Shown here: piece by piece, positions 1-5,582 of the stretch
Layout of the letters: the number at the start of each line of letters is the position of its first letter
How positions within the stretch are numbered: the first letter of the stretch is position 1
Assembly (NCBI GenBank): GCA_018700655.1
Contig: JABIUG010000126.1
Span: forward strand, 1 to 5,582
Source: Rhodospirillaceae bacterium
GTDB lineage: Bacteria > Pseudomonadota > Alphaproteobacteria > SP197
Reading direction: 5' to 3'
DNA: 5,582 nucleotides
Translations under genes and position numbers: made by a program
The notes under the pieces: model-generated
What the model saw: only the letters and a program-made list of their open reading frames with translations
What the model was told of the DNA's origin: nothing
The model's database searches: none

Positions 1-150
1 CCCCCATCAAGTGGGGGCATGACGGCTGTCGATGTGGTTGGAGCGGGAGGCCCTAACAGGGCCGACGGCAAGCGACTGCGAGCTCGCCGCGCATGCGGCG
101 TAAGCCAGGCGTGCGCAGCACACGCCGGCGACTGAGGCTAAACAAACAAC
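1..150. other. Hairpin-rich intergenic stretch, no convincing gene
   Basis: Several short perfect inverted repeats follow one another: CCCCCA/TGGGGG at 1-6 and 12-17, GGCCCT/AGGGCC at 49-54 and 58-63 with a 3-nt loop, the 10-bp palindrome GCGAGCTCGC at 78-87, CGCCGC/GCGGCG at 85-90 and 95-100, and GGCGTG/CACGCC at 108-113 and 121-126. The plus frame is open from the edge to a TGA at 133-135, but 44 sense codons rich in Arg, Ala and Gly with no recognisable motif are expected by chance in GC-rich DNA. It may be a structured repeat element or the 3' region of a neighbour outside the window. The repeats are seen directly; their role is unknown. Confidence 0.4.
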
Positions 151-185
151 AAAAGACGAAGCTGCCTCAGGCAGCTTCGTCTTTT
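151..185 (-). terminator. Intrinsic terminator overlapping the 3' end of the HD gene, stop codon in the loop
   Basis: A perfect 16-bp stem (151-166 pairing with 170-185) encloses a 3-nt loop at 167-169. Read on the minus strand the loop is TGA, the stop codon of the HD-domain gene, and the upstream arm encodes its last five residues KDEAA. The minus strand then continues TTTTGTTGTTTGTTT, a good U-rich tail, so this should end the four-gene minus-strand transcript. The hairpin is also symmetrical enough to work on the plus strand, though only four T's close it there before GTCGCC. Confidence 0.85.
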
Positions 186-748
186 GTCGCCATGTCGAAG
201 TTGGGCGTGCGCGAGAAGATACGGTGGACCATGGGTTCGAAGGCTTCCAGCGGCATGGTTTCGCTGTAGTCGGGATCAAACGCCATCTGGTCGTACTTCG
301 CACAGAAGTCGATACAGGCCTGGTAATGCGGGTGGCCCTTGTGTTTGTCGCGGGCAAGACGGTCCCCGCCCTTGAAATGGGCGTAATAATAGGTCTGGAA
401 GAGGCCGTGATACTTCACGACCCAATGGGCCTTTTCGCTGACATAGGGCTTGAGAATGGCCGCGCCGACTTCGGCGTGGTTATAGGGCGAGATGTTGTCG
501 GCAATGTCGTGCATCAGGGCCGCGACCACCATGTCTTCGTCCTGGCCGTCCTTGAACGCCAGCGTCGCGGTCTGGAGGGCGTGCTCGTAGCGTGTCACCT
601 GAATGCCTTGCTCGGCGCTCTCGGTCGCCTTCAGCATCGTCAGCAGCTCGCCGGCCAGCCGGTGATGTGAACCTGCGATTGCCTCACCGATGATGCGGTA
701 GTCATCGGCCGTGCCATCTTCCATATGCGCGAAACTGACTTTTTCCAT
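167..748 (-). CDS. HD-domain protein, PhnZ-like (putative mixed-valent diiron oxygenase)
   Basis: A 193-residue protein, the usual size of the 'predicted HD phosphohydrolase' group (COG4341) that contains the phosphonate-degrading oxygenase PhnZ. The metal-ligand pattern is visible: H56 (in YEHALQTA), H80-D81 (ALMHDI), H91 (NHAEVGAAIL), H114 (KYHG) and D153 (KYDQ). These match, in order and nearly in spacing, PhnZ H34, H58-D59, H80, H104 and D161 as I recall that sequence. The loop between the HD pair and the third His is about 11 residues shorter. Residues recalled to hold the phosphonate in PhnZ (H62, K108, R158) fall on D84, Q118 and A150, and the Y24/E27 lid positions on E46 and I49, so phosphonate is an unlikely substrate. 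The start is supported by GAGGGAA (minus strand, 761-755) six bases upstream. It lies 92 bp behind the SDR gene, last in the run. No signal peptide, so cytoplasmic. A plain HD phosphohydrolase remains possible. Confidence 0.85.
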   Translation of the reverse strand: MEKVSFAHMEDGTADDYRIIGEAIAGSHHRLAGELLTMLKATESAEQGIQVTRYEHALQTATLAFKDGQDEDMVVAALMHDIADNISPYNHAEVGAAILKPYVSEKAHWVVKYHGLFQTYYYAHFKGGDRLARDKHKGHPHYQACIDFCAKYDQMAFDPDYSETMPLEAFEPMVHRIFSRTPNFDMATKDEAA

Positions 749-840
749 GGGACGTTCCCTCGATCTGCATGATCTGGTCTCGGCGCATCATCGTGCTTCC
801 CGCTTTCGGGAGCAAGCATGGGTTTCGCGCTGTTATCAAT

Positions 841-1527
841 TCACCAGGCTGCCGGTTTGCGGTCCTTGAAAAACTGCCCGCTGGGGCCACCATCGGCCAG
901 GGTCGCCAGATAAAACGCCGTGTCGGCGCCCTCCTCTACCGAGCGGGTCGCGGCATCGCTTCCCATCCGGGTTCGGACCCAGCCCGGACACATCGAATTC
1001 ACCAGGACGCCGTCACCTGCCTCACGCGCCAGGCGCACGGTGAGCGCGTTGAGCGCGGCCTTGGTCACGGCATAAGCCGCCGGGCCTTCGAGGCCGGCAT
1101 CGAACGAACCCCAGGTCGAGGAAACATTCACGACCCGGCCCCAGCCCCGTTCGGCCATCGCCGGCACAAAAGCACGCGCGGCGTTAAGCGGGCCCATGAG
1201 GTTGACGGCCAGTGCGCCTTTCATGGGATCGGGTCCGGCCAGCAACTCGCCTTCGGCGATCACGCCGGCGTTGTTGACCAGAACATCGACCTCGATCCCC
1301 TGCTTTTTGAGACCGGCCGCGCAGCGTTTGACCGAGGCCGCCTTGGAGACGTCGATCTCGACGGCGGTGACATTCATGCCGTCGCGGGCAAGCTCCGCAG
1401 CGGCGGCTTCACCAAGCGAGACATCGCGTGCGCCCAGCAGGACCTTGTAACCCTGGTGTCCAAGCTGGCGGCAGATCTCGAGGCCGATGCCCCGGTTGCC
1501 GCCGGTGACAAGTGCGGTACGGCTCAT
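841..1527 (-). CDS. Short-chain dehydrogenase/reductase, carbonyl-reductase-like
   Basis: A 228-residue classical SDR, cytoplasmic, expected to oxidise or reduce an alcohol/carbonyl with NAD(P)(H). The Rossmann glycine motif TGGNRGIG is at residues 8-15, NNAG at 85-88, the structural Asn at 109 (AVNLMG), the Ser in NVSS at 136-137, and the catalytic Tyr-x3-Lys at Y152/K156 (YAVTK). The Ser-to-Tyr spacing is about two residues longer than in the commonest SDRs. The phrase LLGARD after the second strand and the C-terminal GPSGQFF resemble the carbonyl-reductase-like branch (human CBR1 and plant relatives). Arg34, following the second strand, would tend to favour NADPH, but this is inference. 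The start ATG shares four bases (ATGA) with the stop of the upstream Rid gene, and GGAG lies seven bases before it inside that gene, so the two are probably translationally coupled. The substrate cannot be read from sequence. Confidence 0.93.
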   Translation of the reverse strand: MSRTALVTGGNRGIGLEICRQLGHQGYKVLLGARDVSLGEAAAAELARDGMNVTAVEIDVSKAASVKRCAAGLKKQGIEVDVLVNNAGVIAEGELLAGPDPMKGALAVNLMGPLNAARAFVPAMAERGWGRVVNVSSTWGSFDAGLEGPAAYAVTKAALNALTVRLAREAGDGVLVNSMCPGWVRTRMGSDAATRSVEEGADTAFYLATLADGGPSGQFFKDRKPAAW

Positions 1528-1937
1528 GGTGTTTCTCCATCTGGAATCATGACGGTGGCGTCGATCTCGAACAGCATGCGCGGATCGGCAAGGTCGGCGA
1601 CCGGGATCAACGTGCTGGAAGGTTTGGTGTCGCCGAACAGGGCGTCGAGTTCACGTTGCAGCGGCGCGTGGCGGGCCTCTTCATAGCCGACAACCAGCAC
1701 CGTGATTCGCAGCGTGTCGCAGGGCCTGGCCCCTGCTGCGTTCATGCAGATGCCCAGGTGCTCGAAGGCACGCGCCATCTGTTTTTCCATCTCGGGCGAT
1801 ATCGTGCGGTCGGGATAAAACCCGCTCTGGCCGGCAATAAATGCGAGGCGCGCACCGGCAGGCGCGAGCGCGACATGTTCGAACATGGGATGACGTGACC
1901 CCAGTTCCTCTGGATGGATACGAACGACGCCCGTCAT
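1524..1937 (-). CDS. Rid/YjgF/YER057c/UK114-family protein without the deaminase arginine
   Basis: A 137-residue protein with the Rid fold signature: a strand ending in FIAGQSGFYPD (33-43), a long helix with Q53-F58-L61 (EKQMARAFEHLGICMNAAGA), DTLRITVLVV (74-83), and the C-terminal strand pattern KPSSTLIPVADLADPRMLFEIDATV. RidA enzymes hydrolyse reactive 2-iminoacids or enamines and need an Arg (R105 in the E. coli protein, in a PARS-type motif). Here the equivalent position reads Ser108 (KPSST), so imine deaminase activity of the RidA type is not expected. That places the protein with the Rid subfamilies lacking the Arg, whose roles are mostly unknown and which often sit in catabolic operons. 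GAGAAGG at 1953-1947 lies nine bases before the ATG and supports the start. It is separated by 48 bp from the ureohydrolase gene upstream and overlaps the SDR gene by 4 bases. Such proteins are normally cytoplasmic trimers (family knowledge). Confidence 0.9.
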   Translation of the reverse strand: MTGVVRIHPEELGSRHPMFEHVALAPAGARLAFIAGQSGFYPDRTISPEMEKQMARAFEHLGICMNAAGARPCDTLRITVLVVGYEEARHAPLQRELDALFGDTKPSSTLIPVADLADPRMLFEIDATVMIPDGETP

Positions 1938-1954
1938 GGCGATCTGCCTTCTCG

Positions 1955-1974
1955 ATACAGTCTATTTATACAGT
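1955..1974 (-). promoter_or_regulatory. Direct repeat of ATACAGT over a possible -10, ahead of the Rid gene
   Basis: The 48-bp gap between the ureohydrolase stop and the Rid start is conspicuously AT-rich. It contains two identical heptamers, ATACAGT at 1955-1961 and 1968-1974, offset by 13 bp. On the minus strand TATAAAT at 1970-1964 resembles a sigma70 -10 box and would place a start about 20 nt before the Rid gene; the matching -35 (near 1988-1994, GGCAAT/TGGCAA) is poor. It may be an internal promoter with an overlapping regulator site, letting the downstream three genes be transcribed apart from the ureohydrolase gene. The repeats are seen; the function is inferred. Confidence 0.35.
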
Positions 1975-1985
1975 AAAAACTTATC

Positions 1986-2963
1986 TTATTGCCATGAAGA
2001 TTTCGATTCAGCTCCCGCAACCACCGGCCTGTCCTGGGCCAGGACATGCAGCACGTGATACAGGATCGAGGCGCCAGCCAGCGAAGTTGTCTCGCCGACA
2101 TCATGCTCAGGCGCGACCTCGACCAGATCCATGCCGATGAGATTGATGCCCTTGAGCTGCATCAGGATATCAAGCGCCTGCATGGTCGTGGGTCCGCCGA
2201 CCACCGGTGTGCCGGTGCCCGGCGCATAGGCGGGATCGAGAAAGTCGATGTCGAAGGTGAGGTAGGCCTTGTTGTCGCCGACGACCTCGTGGATGCGTTG
2301 GCCGATCGCTTCAGCGCTCATGCGCTGGGCATCCCAGCCGCCGATCTTGGTGAAACCGTCATCCCAGCTGGTATGGATGCGAATACCCATGTGGATCGAA
2401 CGTTCGGCATCGATCAGGCCCTCCTGCATGGCATGCCAGAACATCGTGCCGTGGTTGAGATCGTCGCTTTTCGAAGTGTCGGTATGAGCATCGAAATGGA
2501 TCAGCGAGAGTTTGCCGCCATGATGTTTGGCCGCAGCGCGCAGCAGCGGCAGGGTAACAAAATGGTCGCCGCCCATGGTCATCGGGAAACAGCCGGCTTC
2601 GAAGAAACCCAGCGTGTTGGCCGTGACCGCATCGACCATGCGGTCGGTGTAGCCGATGCTGAAATCGTGATCGCCCCAATCGGTCACCGCCAGGCGCTGG
2701 AACGGGTCAAAGTCGTAAGGCCATTGCGGACCCCAGGCGAGGTGGCTGGAAGCCAGGCGAATCGCGCGCGGGCCAAAGCGCGTGCCCGCCCGGTTCGATG
2801 TGCCGACGTCATAGGGAATGCCCGAGACAACGACATCAACCCCCTCAAGGGATTTCGTGTAGCGCCGCCGCATGAAACTCAGTGCGCCCGAATAGGTGTT
2901 GTCGTCGGATGTGCCGTAAAGCGAATCCGAGTTGAAGGCGAAATCGCCACCCGGTTTGCTCAT
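1986..2963 (-). CDS. speB: Agmatinase-family ureohydrolase (agmatinase or related guanidino-acid hydrolase)
   Basis: A 325-residue binuclear-manganese ureohydrolase that should cleave urea from a guanidino compound; for agmatinase the other product is putrescine. All metal ligands are present: H134 in MGGDH, D158/H160/D162 in FDAHTD, and D238/D240 in TFDIDFLDP, followed by the APGTGTP-x2-GG signature at 248-257. The loop HGTMFWHAMQEGLID (171-185) is close to the HGTMF-x3-PKEGLID stretch I recall from E. coli SpeB, which favours agmatinase over guanidinobutyrase or guanidinopropionase. Relatives with other guanidino substrates share most of these residues, so the symbol is provisional. The start at 2963 follows GGAGAGGG (2973-2966). 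The same frame stays open far upstream, but only because it runs antisense through the Ldh-family gene. It is the first gene of the minus-strand run and divergent from that gene. Confidence 0.92.
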   Translation of the reverse strand: MSKPGGDFAFNSDSLYGTSDDNTYSGALSFMRRRYTKSLEGVDVVVSGIPYDVGTSNRAGTRFGPRAIRLASSHLAWGPQWPYDFDPFQRLAVTDWGDHDFSIGYTDRMVDAVTANTLGFFEAGCFPMTMGGDHFVTLPLLRAAAKHHGGKLSLIHFDAHTDTSKSDDLNHGTMFWHAMQEGLIDAERSIHMGIRIHTSWDDGFTKIGGWDAQRMSAEAIGQRIHEVVGDNKAYLTFDIDFLDPAYAPGTGTPVVGGPTTMQALDILMQLKGINLIGMDLVEVAPEHDVGETTSLAGASILYHVLHVLAQDRPVVAGAESKSSWQ

Positions 2964-2989
2964 GTCCCTCTCCCCATGGTCGATGCCAT

Positions 2990-3017
2990 ACGTTAGCGTG
3001 ATAGCGCCTATCAGCAA
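2990..3017. promoter_or_regulatory. Divergent promoter region with a perfect 15-bp dyad (candidate operator)
   Basis: The 75 bp between the two divergent starts (2964-3038) contain TGATAG-CGC-CTATCA at 2999-3013, a perfect 6-bp inverted repeat around CGC. On the minus strand a weak sigma70-like pair flanks it: TTGCTG (3017-3012) and TAACGT (2995-2990), 16 bp apart. The dyad therefore lies largely within the spacer, a classic position for a repressor. The single site could control both the ureohydrolase run and the Ldh-family gene. The dyad is certain, the promoter boxes are weak, and the binding protein is unknown. Confidence 0.5.
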
Positions 3018-3038
3018 GCACTGCCACGGACACCCGCC

Positions 3039-4064
3039 ATGCCGAACGTCGAACCGGAACTTCTCGAAACCTTCTGCGGCGATATTCTTGCCGGGGCAGG
3101 GATGGAAACGCCAACGGAGCGGATTGTGGCCCATCATCTGGTCGAAGCCGAGATGAAAGGCGTTGTCTCTCACGGGGTCAACCGGGTCGCCTATTATCTC
3201 GACCTGTTCGAGAACGGCGGCGCAAGGCCGGTGGGCGCGATCACGGCCACCCGGCGCACCTCCACGGTTGTGCATGTCGATGGCGGAGGCGGGCTTGGCA
3301 TCCCCGCCATGGAGCATGCGGTTGATGAGCTGCTCGACATGGGCAGGGACCAGGCCATCGTTTGTGCCGGGATTACCGATGTCGCCCATACCTGCCGCAT
3401 GGGCGCCTATAGCGAACGTCTGGCGCGCGCCGGCAAGTTCGCTGTTGGCTTTGGGGGTGGCGGTTCGGAACGTTTTCCGCTGGTCGCCGCCCATGGCGGG
3501 CGCGGCGGAACTCTGTCGACCAACCCCTGGGCGCTGGCCATGGAGGCAGGCGATGCAGGTATGGTCTCGGCCGATTTTGCCACCTGTGTCGTAGCCAATG
3601 GCAAAGTGAGCGTGCGCCGCCGCACCGGCGAGCCGGTGCCCGAGGGCTGGCTGATCGACAGCCAGGGCAATCCCACGACCAGCATCGATGCCTATGACGA
3701 CGGCGGTGCGCTCCTGCCTGCGGGTGCCTACAAGGGTTCTGCCCTTGCGACCATTGCCGAACTTGTCGGCGGTGCCATGCTGGGCGATCCCTTCGAATTT
3801 AACTGGCTGCTGATCGCGCTGGATGTTGATGCCTTCGGCATGGGGGCCGGCTATGCCGAGGCCGCGGCGCGCGAAGTCGCTCGAATTCGTGCGACACCGC
3901 CTGCTCCAGGTTTCGACAAGGTCCGCGTTGCGGGTGACCCCGAGGCCGAAAAGGAGGCACTTGCCCGGGCCCAGGGCATCACGCTGCATGACGGAGTCTG
4001 GCAGGGTTTGATCGGTGCCGCGGCAAAGGCCGGTGTCGCTGTTCCAGAGAACCTTGCGGCATGA
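3039..4064 (+). CDS. Ldh-family (malate/L-lactate/ureidoglycolate/imine) NAD(P)-dependent oxidoreductase
   Basis: A 341-residue member of the malate/L-lactate dehydrogenase-like family, which is not a Rossmann enzyme and includes ureidoglycolate dehydrogenase AllD, the 2,3-diketogulonate reductase YiaK and the cyclic-imine reductase DpkA. Visible family features are SHGVNRVAYY (44-53, with the catalytic-type His45), a second conserved His117 in DVAHTCRMGAY, STNPWALAM (160-168), the glycine-rich cofactor region FGGGGSERFP, YKGSALATIAELVGG (231-245), and a C-terminal segment with the usual PEAEKEALARAQGITL arrangement. Length is normal. The 114-124 stretch is unlike the common S-x-H-x-G-A-A-G-Y-Y form, which hints at an uncommon subgroup. 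The ATG has only a weak ribosome site (CGGA, 3027-3030). Lying divergent from a ureohydrolase gene, it may act on a keto, hydroxy or cyclic-imine product of guanidino-compound breakdown; that is inference, and the substrate is open. Confidence 0.92.
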   Translation: MPNVEPELLETFCGDILAGAGMETPTERIVAHHLVEAEMKGVVSHGVNRVAYYLDLFENGGARPVGAITATRRTSTVVHVDGGGGLGIPAMEHAVDELLDMGRDQAIVCAGITDVAHTCRMGAYSERLARAGKFAVGFGGGGSERFPLVAAHGGRGGTLSTNPWALAMEAGDAGMVSADFATCVVANGKVSVRRRTGEPVPEGWLIDSQGNPTTSIDAYDDGGALLPAGAYKGSALATIAELVGGAMLGDPFEFNWLLIALDVDAFGMGAGYAEAAAREVARIRATPPAPGFDKVRVAGDPEAEKEALARAQGITLHDGVWQGLIGAAAKAGVAVPENLAA

Positions 4065-4178
4065 CGCTGTTTGCCACCATGCCGGCGCGATGAGAGCGTG
4101 GACGGTGGCGCCCAGGTCTTGCGGGGCAGGGCCGCGCCGGTGACGGTGTAGAATTGCTGCCCAACAACATCCCGGCAG

Positions 4179-5582
4179 CTAACTGAGCGCCTGCGCCAGA
4201 CGTTGGGTAGCCGCTTCCGACTCGTTTTCATCGACGGCTGCATACCCCAGCACCAGCCCCGGTTTCACCACCACATTGGTCGTATAGGTCGATAGCGCCA
4301 CGGCAGAAACACCCGCCTTGCTCGCCAGGCGCGCCGCTTCGGCATCACCCATGCGTTCTGCCAGCGCAGGTTCCAGCATGGCCAGGAGATGCATGCCGGC
4401 ATCATCGGGCGCCAGGCGCAGCAGGCCACCGAGATGACGCTCGGCAGCGGCAAGCAAGTACTCCTGGCGGGCGCCGTAGAGCCGGCGCATACGACGGATG
4501 TGGCTGGCGAAATGGCCTTCGTCCATAAATCGCGCCAGCGCCGGCTGGGCAGCCAGCGAAGCGTGGTCGTCAAGTGCGGCACGAACCCGCAGGAAGATCT
4601 CGACCAGATGGTCTGGCACGACCAGGTAACCCAACCGAAGCGACGGGAACATGACCTTGGAGAAACTCCCGGCATAGATCACCCTGCCCGAACGATCGAG
4701 CCCCTGGAGCGAAGCCAGCGGACGGCCGCGGTAACGGAACTCGCTGTCGTAATCGTCTTCCAGAATCCAGCCATCAGCACGTTGCGCCCAGTCGATCAAC
4801 GCGTGCCGGCGGGTCAGACTCATCACGGTCCCGAGCGGATAATGGTGCGATGGCGCGATGCAGGCCAGACGTGCATCGGGCGCCAGGGCTTCGCCCTGAA
4901 CGGGGCATAGCCCCTCGTCATCGACCGGAACCTGGACCGTCGAGACGCCGGCACCTGCAAGCGCGCCGGTCACACCGGGATAGCCGGGATCTTCGACCCA
5001 GGCACGGTCGCCCGGATCAAGCAGAGCCTGGCAGGTCAGCGCAATCGCCTGCTGTACCCCGGACGTGATGATGACTTGTTCAGGCGTGCAGACCACGGCG
5101 CGGGCAACAGCGAGGTAACGCGCGATTGCCTCGCGCAGGGGCTGGTAACCACCCGGCACGCCCAGTGCCATGGTGTCGCCGCCAGGCGCCCGCCAGGTCT
5201 GGCCCAGCAGACGCGACCACAGCGCAAACGGAAACTGATCGACTGCCGAGACACCCACCGCAAAGGCCCGATGGTGGCGCGATCGCGGTGGCGCCAGGGC
5301 GGCAAGACTCCGACCGCGTGCGGACGGGCCCGGCCGGTCGGTCAGGCTCTGCTGTTCGCGCCGCTCTGGCGAGAACAGGGCACCGGTGGTGACATAGGTG
5401 CCCGAGCCGACCTTGCCGTCGAGGAACCCTTCGGCAAAAAGCTGGTCAAACGCCGCAACCACCGTGTTGCGCGACACACCAAGTTCCCCCGCCAGCGTTC
5501 TGGTTGCGGGAAGGCGTACCCCCTGAGCGAGGCGACCGCTCAGAATGAGATCACGGACCTGCTCATAGAGCTGCGTCGAGAG
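4179..5582 (-). CDS. MocR/GabR-type GntR regulator with aminotransferase-like domain (5' end outside window)
   Basis: The frame is open to the right edge, so the start and probably a short N-terminal piece are missing; 467 residues are visible. Residues 1-65 form the GntR winged helix: LYEQVRDLILSGRL, LPATRTLAGELGVSRNTV, then LFAEGFLDGKVGSGTYV. A linker leads to a fold-type I aminotransferase domain from about 105. The PLP-binding Lys is K309 in GSFSK, and the Asp contacting the pyridine nitrogen is in EDDYDSEFRY (D276, by the spacing to the Lys in GabR). MocR proteins use PLP, alone or with an amine ligand such as GABA, as effector rather than catalysing transamination. Near the C-terminus the segment reads GLVLGY, where many relatives have an Arg before LGF, so ligand carboxylate binding may differ. 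It converges on the Ldh-family gene across 114 bp. Its target may be the module here or genes beyond the edge. Confidence 0.93.
   Translation of the reverse strand, partial: LSTQLYEQVRDLILSGRLAQGVRLPATRTLAGELGVSRNTVVAAFDQLFAEGFLDGKVGSGTYVTTGALFSPERREQQSLTDRPGPSARGRSLAALAPPRSRHHRAFAVGVSAVDQFPFALWSRLLGQTWRAPGGDTMALGVPGGYQPLREAIARYLAVARAVVCTPEQVIITSGVQQAIALTCQALLDPGDRAWVEDPGYPGVTGALAGAGVSTVQVPVDDEGLCPVQGEALAPDARLACIAPSHHYPLGTVMSLTRRHALIDWAQRADGWILEDDYDSEFRYRGRPLASLQGLDRSGRVIYAGSFSKVMFPSLRLGYLVVPDHLVEIFLRVRAALDDHASLAAQPALARFMDEGHFASHIRRMRRLYGARQEYLLAAAERHLGGLLRLAPDDAGMHLLAMLEPALAERMGDAEAARLASKAGVSAVALSTYTTNVVVKPGLVLGYAAVDENESEAATQRLAQALS

Noticed and set aside
1..135. Plus-strand open frame from the left edge to TGA at 133-135, with an ATG at 19
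   Set aside because: Only 44 sense codons, Arg/Ala/Gly-rich low-information composition, no motif, and it runs through several hairpins. Chance in GC-rich DNA explains it, though a gene end from the left cannot be excluded.
798..811. Small hairpin TCCCG-CTTT-CGGGA in the gap between the SDR and HD genes
   Set aside because: A 5-bp stem with no U-tract. It is too weak to call an attenuator or to split the operon.
769..1686. Long plus-strand open frame opposite the SDR gene
   Set aside because: It mirrors the codon bias of the real minus-strand SDR gene, and its product shows no recognisable motif.
2046..2996. Long plus-strand open frame opposite the ureohydrolase gene
   Set aside because: It is antisense to a gene with all catalytic motifs and its product has no family features.
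2964..3989. Minus-strand frame of the ureohydrolase stays open through the whole Ldh-family gene, giving an apparent 667-residue protein
   Set aside because: The extension is antisense to a gene with clear family motifs and has no domain of its own. A strong ribosome site and the natural family N-terminus fix the start at 2963.
4082..4179. Inverted repeats in the convergent gap: CCGGCGCG/CGCGCCGG (4082-4089, 4133-4140) and GCTGCC/GGCAGC (4156-4161, 4174-4179)
   Set aside because: The first has a 43-nt loop, the second only a 6-bp stem with a 12-nt loop, and neither is followed by a T-run on either strand. Neither is a convincing terminator.

Overview
This is a GC-rich window whose gene families and spacing look like an alphaproteobacterial chromosome (inferred from style; no marker gene fixes the taxon). 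It holds six protein genes and no rRNA, tRNA, CRISPR array or insertion sequence that I could recognise.

Layout: positions 1-150 are a hairpin-rich stretch without a convincing gene. A run of four minus-strand genes occupies 2963 down to 167. In transcription order they are an agmatinase-family ureohydrolase (1986-2963), a Rid/YjgF-family protein lacking the deaminase arginine (1524-1937), a carbonyl-reductase-like SDR (841-1527, start overlapping the Rid stop by 4 bases) and an HD-domain protein of the PhnZ-like type (167-748). The run ends in a strong hairpin terminator whose 3-nt loop is the stop codon of the last gene. Divergent from it, on the plus strand, is an Ldh-family NAD(P)-dependent oxidoreductase (3039-4064). 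The 75-bp gap between the two transcription units carries a perfect dyad, TGATAG-CGC-CTATCA. Convergent with that gene, and cut by the right edge of the window, is a MocR/GabR-type GntR regulator (4179-5582).

Together the genes look like a small catabolic module for a guanidino or amino compound. A ureohydrolase would remove urea. An Ldh-family enzyme (the family includes cyclic-imine and ureidoglycolate dehydrogenases) and an SDR would handle the redox steps. A Rid protein may bind a reactive or small metabolite. A probable diiron HD oxygenase would do an oxidative cleavage. A PLP-binding MocR regulator nearby fits amine or amino-acid sensing. The pathway is an inference: only family membership and motifs are read from the sequence, and no substrate is established. 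The most unusual points are the HD protein, which keeps the metal ligands of PhnZ but lacks its recalled phosphonate-contacting residues, and the terminator with the stop codon in its loop.
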